Assembly: GCF_018780185.1 (NCBI RefSeq)
Contig: NZ_JADMJX010000095.1
Coordinates: forward strand, 1-34,262
Length of the DNA: 34,262 nucleotides
Direction: 5' to 3'
From: Rhizobacter sp.
GTDB lineage: Bacteria; Pseudomonadota; Gammaproteobacteria; Burkholderiales; Burkholderiaceae_C
The position numbers were made by a program, and so were the translations under genes. Numbering within the stretch: position 1 is the first letter of the stretch; every line of letters starts with the position of its first letter. The notes beneath the pieces are model-generated. The model searched no databases, was not told the origin of the DNA, and saw nothing but the letters and a program-made list of their open reading frames with translations. Below, piece after piece: positions 32,680 through 34,262 of this stretch.

Positions 32680-33568
32680 GTTCATACCGATCAGCGGGGG
32701 GCATCCGCAGCAGGCCGGTGGCGAGGCTGGTTCCCAACAAGATGACGGCGCAGCCCAGGACCATCACGCCGCTCACTTTCTCGGCCAGGAAGATGCCGCC
32801 CCAGAGCACGGCAAACACCGGGATCAGGAAGGTGACCGAGATGGCATTGGCCGGCCCCACGTGGGCGATGAGGCGGAAGTAGAGCAGGTAGGCCAGGCCG
32901 GTGCAGGCGACCGCCAGCACCAGGGCAAACAGCCAACCCTGGGCCGAGGGCATGGCCTGCGGCCACCACCACCACGCGGGAACGGCCAGGCACAACGCCG
33001 CCGACAGCTGGCTGCCCGCGGCCACCGCCATTGGTGGCACGCCGGTGAGGTGGCGCTTGGTGAAGCTGGCTGAAAAGCCGTACAGCACCGTCGCCGCCAT
33101 GCACGCGAGCACGGCCCAGCCGCTGCTGCTCGCCCCGGGCTTGAACGCGGCCTGGTCCCACACCAGCCACAGCACGCCGGCAAAGCCGATCACGAGGCCG
33201 GCGATGCGCGCCGGGGTGAGATTGTCTTTGAGCCACAGCCAGGCGATGACGGCGCCGAACAAGGGTGAGGCGGCGTTGAACACCGCCGACAGGCCGGCGT
33301 TGATCGACAGTGCCGCGTAGCTGAAGCACAGGAAGGGCAGCGCCGAGTTCGTGATGCCCACCACGAAGATCGGCCGCCAGTGGGTGCGCAGCGCGGGCAG
33401 CTGGCTTTGCAGCGCGAGGATCGGCAGCAAGAGCGCGGTGGCGCCCAGCACCCGCACGAAGGACAAGGCCACCGGCCCGAACTCGGCGGCCCCCAGGCGC
33501 ATGAAGAGGAATGACGCGCCCCATAGCGCAGCAAGGGACACCAGCTCCAGCAGGTCGGCACGCTTCAC
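32663..33568 (-). CDS. EamA/DMT-family membrane transporter
   Basis: The product has 301 residues with about ten membrane helices in two EamA repeats (about 5-135 and 148-290). Typical features are LAALWGASFLFMRLGAAEFG at the start, the loop end NAASPLFGAVIAWLWLKDN of repeat 1, and AVLWGGIFLAEKVSG near the end of repeat 2. Members export amino acids, metabolites or drugs; the substrate cannot be told here. The GTG start at 33568 overlaps the alkylguanine transferase stop (GTGA), so the two genes are translationally coupled; the open frame continues into that gene without family character. It is followed by a hairpin at 32651-32679. Confidence 0.9.
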   Translation of the reverse strand: MKRADLLELVSLAALWGASFLFMRLGAAEFGPVALSFVRVLGATALLLPILALQSQLPALRTHWRPIFVVGITNSALPFLCFSYAALSINAGLSAVFNAASPLFGAVIAWLWLKDNLTPARIAGLVIGFAGVLWLVWDQAAFKPGASSSGWAVLACMAATVLYGFSASFTKRHLTGVPPMAVAAGSQLSAALCLAVPAWWWWPQAMPSAQGWLFALVLAVACTGLAYLLYFRLIAHVGPANAISVTFLIPVFAVLWGGIFLAEKVSGVMVLGCAVILLGTSLATGLLRMPPADRYERNERA

Positions 33569-34071
33569 AAGGCACCTTCCAGTGTGAGCAGGGCGCGCTT
33601 GCGCTCCAGGCCGCCGGCATAGCCGGTGAGGCTGCCATCGGCGCCCACCACGCGGTGGCAGGGCACGATCACGCTGACCGGGTTGCGGCCCACCGCGGCG
33701 CCCACCGCACGCACGGCTTGGGGTGCGCCGATGCGGCGGGCCACGGTGGCGTAGCTTTCGGTGATGCCCGCGTCGATGGCGCACAACGCGCGCCACACCG
33801 CTTGCTGGAAGGGCGTGCCTTGCAGGTCGAGCGGCAACTCGAAGTGGGTGCGATCGCCCGCGAAGTATTCGTTGATCTGAGTGGCGGCTTGTTGCAGCAG
33901 CGGGTCTTCGGGCTGTTCGGGGGCGTCGAGTTCGCTCGGGTGCCATTTCTGGTCTTCGAACCAGGCGCCGGCCAGGCCGGCCTGGGTGCGAGCGAGCAGG
34001 ATCGGGCCAAGCGGAGACGGCAGGTGGGCTTGCGCGGTGCAGCGCTGTGCGATGGATTGGGTGGGCGTCAT
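33565..34071 (-). CDS. ogt: Methylated-DNA--[protein]-cysteine S-methyltransferase
   Basis: The product has 168 residues. The active site is VIVPCHRV with acceptor Cys138. The DNA-binding part includes GTPFQQAVWRALCAI, the helix-turn-helix ESYATVARRIGAPQAVRAVG with its Arg finger, then GRNPVSVIVPCHR and the C-terminal GYAGGLERKRALLTLE. It removes methyl or alkyl groups from O6-guanine (and O4-thymine) in a suicide reaction. Length fits Ogt/MGMT rather than Ada, as there is no AraC-like or Zn domain. It overlaps the EamA gene by 4 bp. A glycosylase gene ends 96 bp upstream, which suggests a DNA-alkylation-repair cluster. Confidence 0.95.
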   Translation of the reverse strand: MTPTQSIAQRCTAQAHLPSPLGPILLARTQAGLAGAWFEDQKWHPSELDAPEQPEDPLLQQAATQINEYFAGDRTHFELPLDLQGTPFQQAVWRALCAIDAGITESYATVARRIGAPQAVRAVGAAVGRNPVSVIVPCHRVVGADGSLTGYAGGLERKRALLTLEGAL

Positions 34072-34103
34072 GTGAGGCTCTTTCTTGACATGCGTTCTAC
34101 ACG

Positions 34104-34136
34104 CTCCGTTCGCCCTGAGGCTCAGCCCGAACGGAG
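34104..34136. repeat. REP-like palindrome
   Basis: CTCCGTTCG (34104-34112) pairs with CGAACGGAG (34128-34136), and inside it CTGAG (34115-34119) pairs with CTCAG (34121-34125) around one base. The arm resembles the CGTTCGCCCTGAG-type short repeats scattered through many Burkholderiales genomes. It lies between the glycosylase and ogt genes and may also act as an intercistronic hairpin. Confidence 0.6.
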
Positions 34137-34167
34137 ATGGGGGAGAGGGGCGGGTTCATGTTGTTCA

Positions 34168-34262
34168 TCAGGAAGTCAGCGTGTTCCACAACCGCAGCAC
34201 GGCGTAAGCGCGCCAGGGCCGCCAGCGGTCGATCAGCGCATCGGCCTCGCGCTGGGTGCTCA
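34168..34262 (-). CDS. alkA: 3-methyladenine DNA glycosylase, C-terminal end (partial)
   Basis: Only the last 31 residues are inside the window: a helix (TQREADALIDRW) then RPWRAYAVLRLWNTL and a TGA stop at 34168. The W-R-P-W-R-(A/S)-Y-A-x-x-x-L-W signature is the C-terminal helix of AlkA / DNA-3-methyladenine glycosylase II, which excises alkylated bases. Whether the full gene is plain AlkA or an Ada-AlkA fusion cannot be seen. It sits directly upstream of the alkylguanine transferase on the same strand. Confidence 0.8.
   Translation of the reverse strand, partial: STQREADALIDRWRPWRAYAVLRLWNTLTS

Overview
The window is a GC-rich chromosomal segment with tightly packed genes. Protein families and codon use point to a betaproteobacterium of the order Burkholderiales (Rubrivivax/Rhizobacter/Piscinibacter-like). 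This is inferred from gene content and composition; there is no rRNA gene to confirm it. I see no rRNA, tRNA, CRISPR array, complete insertion sequence or phage gene.

Left part (1-8300). The left edge carries what looks like a decayed acyl-CoA dehydrogenase fragment. Next is a TetR-type regulator with a consensus sigma-70 promoter and a palindromic operator. It is translationally coupled to an unusual fusion of an alpha/beta hydrolase with a glycosyltransferase. Then come an MddA-like membrane methyltransferase, a SAM methyltransferase divergent from an HxlR-type regulator, a stand-alone GAF protein, an AttH/CrtC-like lipocalin-fold protein and a SpoIIAA/STAS-like small protein.

Redox and signalling block (8254-12716). 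A minus-strand operon encodes an SHP-type O2/NO-binding cytochrome c, a dihaem cytochrome c and a cytochrome b561, a known membrane-to-periplasm electron chain. It diverges from a PepSY protein, an OmpR-type response regulator and a histidine kinase. The shared intergenic region holds two opposed pairs of 11-bp-phased direct repeats, each 12 bp from a candidate -10 box, as expected for an OmpR/PhoP-type regulator driving both sides.

Middle part (12753-23560). A GST-ArsR-SRPBCC operon starts at a promoter overlapped by a TTTCCAA-N2-TTGGAAA palindrome. A cytosolic four-PAS hybrid histidine kinase follows. A large secreted beta-propeller/dihaem peroxidase-like cytochrome then diverges from a MalT-like LuxR ATPase regulator. 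A small cation-diffusion-facilitator gene sits behind a promoter with the 19-bp spacer typical of MerR control.

Right part (23633-34262). This holds a flavin-dependent oxidoreductase, an orphan ParA-type ATPase with a C-terminal extension, an MFS transporter and an arylamine N-acetyltransferase. A membrane hybrid kinase and a chemoreceptor lie convergently and share a homologous periplasmic four-helix-bundle sensor. An EamA exporter overlaps an O6-alkylguanine-DNA methyltransferase, next to the C-terminal end of a 3-methyladenine glycosylase, forming a DNA-alkylation-repair cluster with a REP-like palindrome.

The best candidates for a second look are the hydrolase-glycosyltransferase fusion, the symmetric repeat control region of the SHP cluster, and the shared kinase/chemoreceptor sensor pair.
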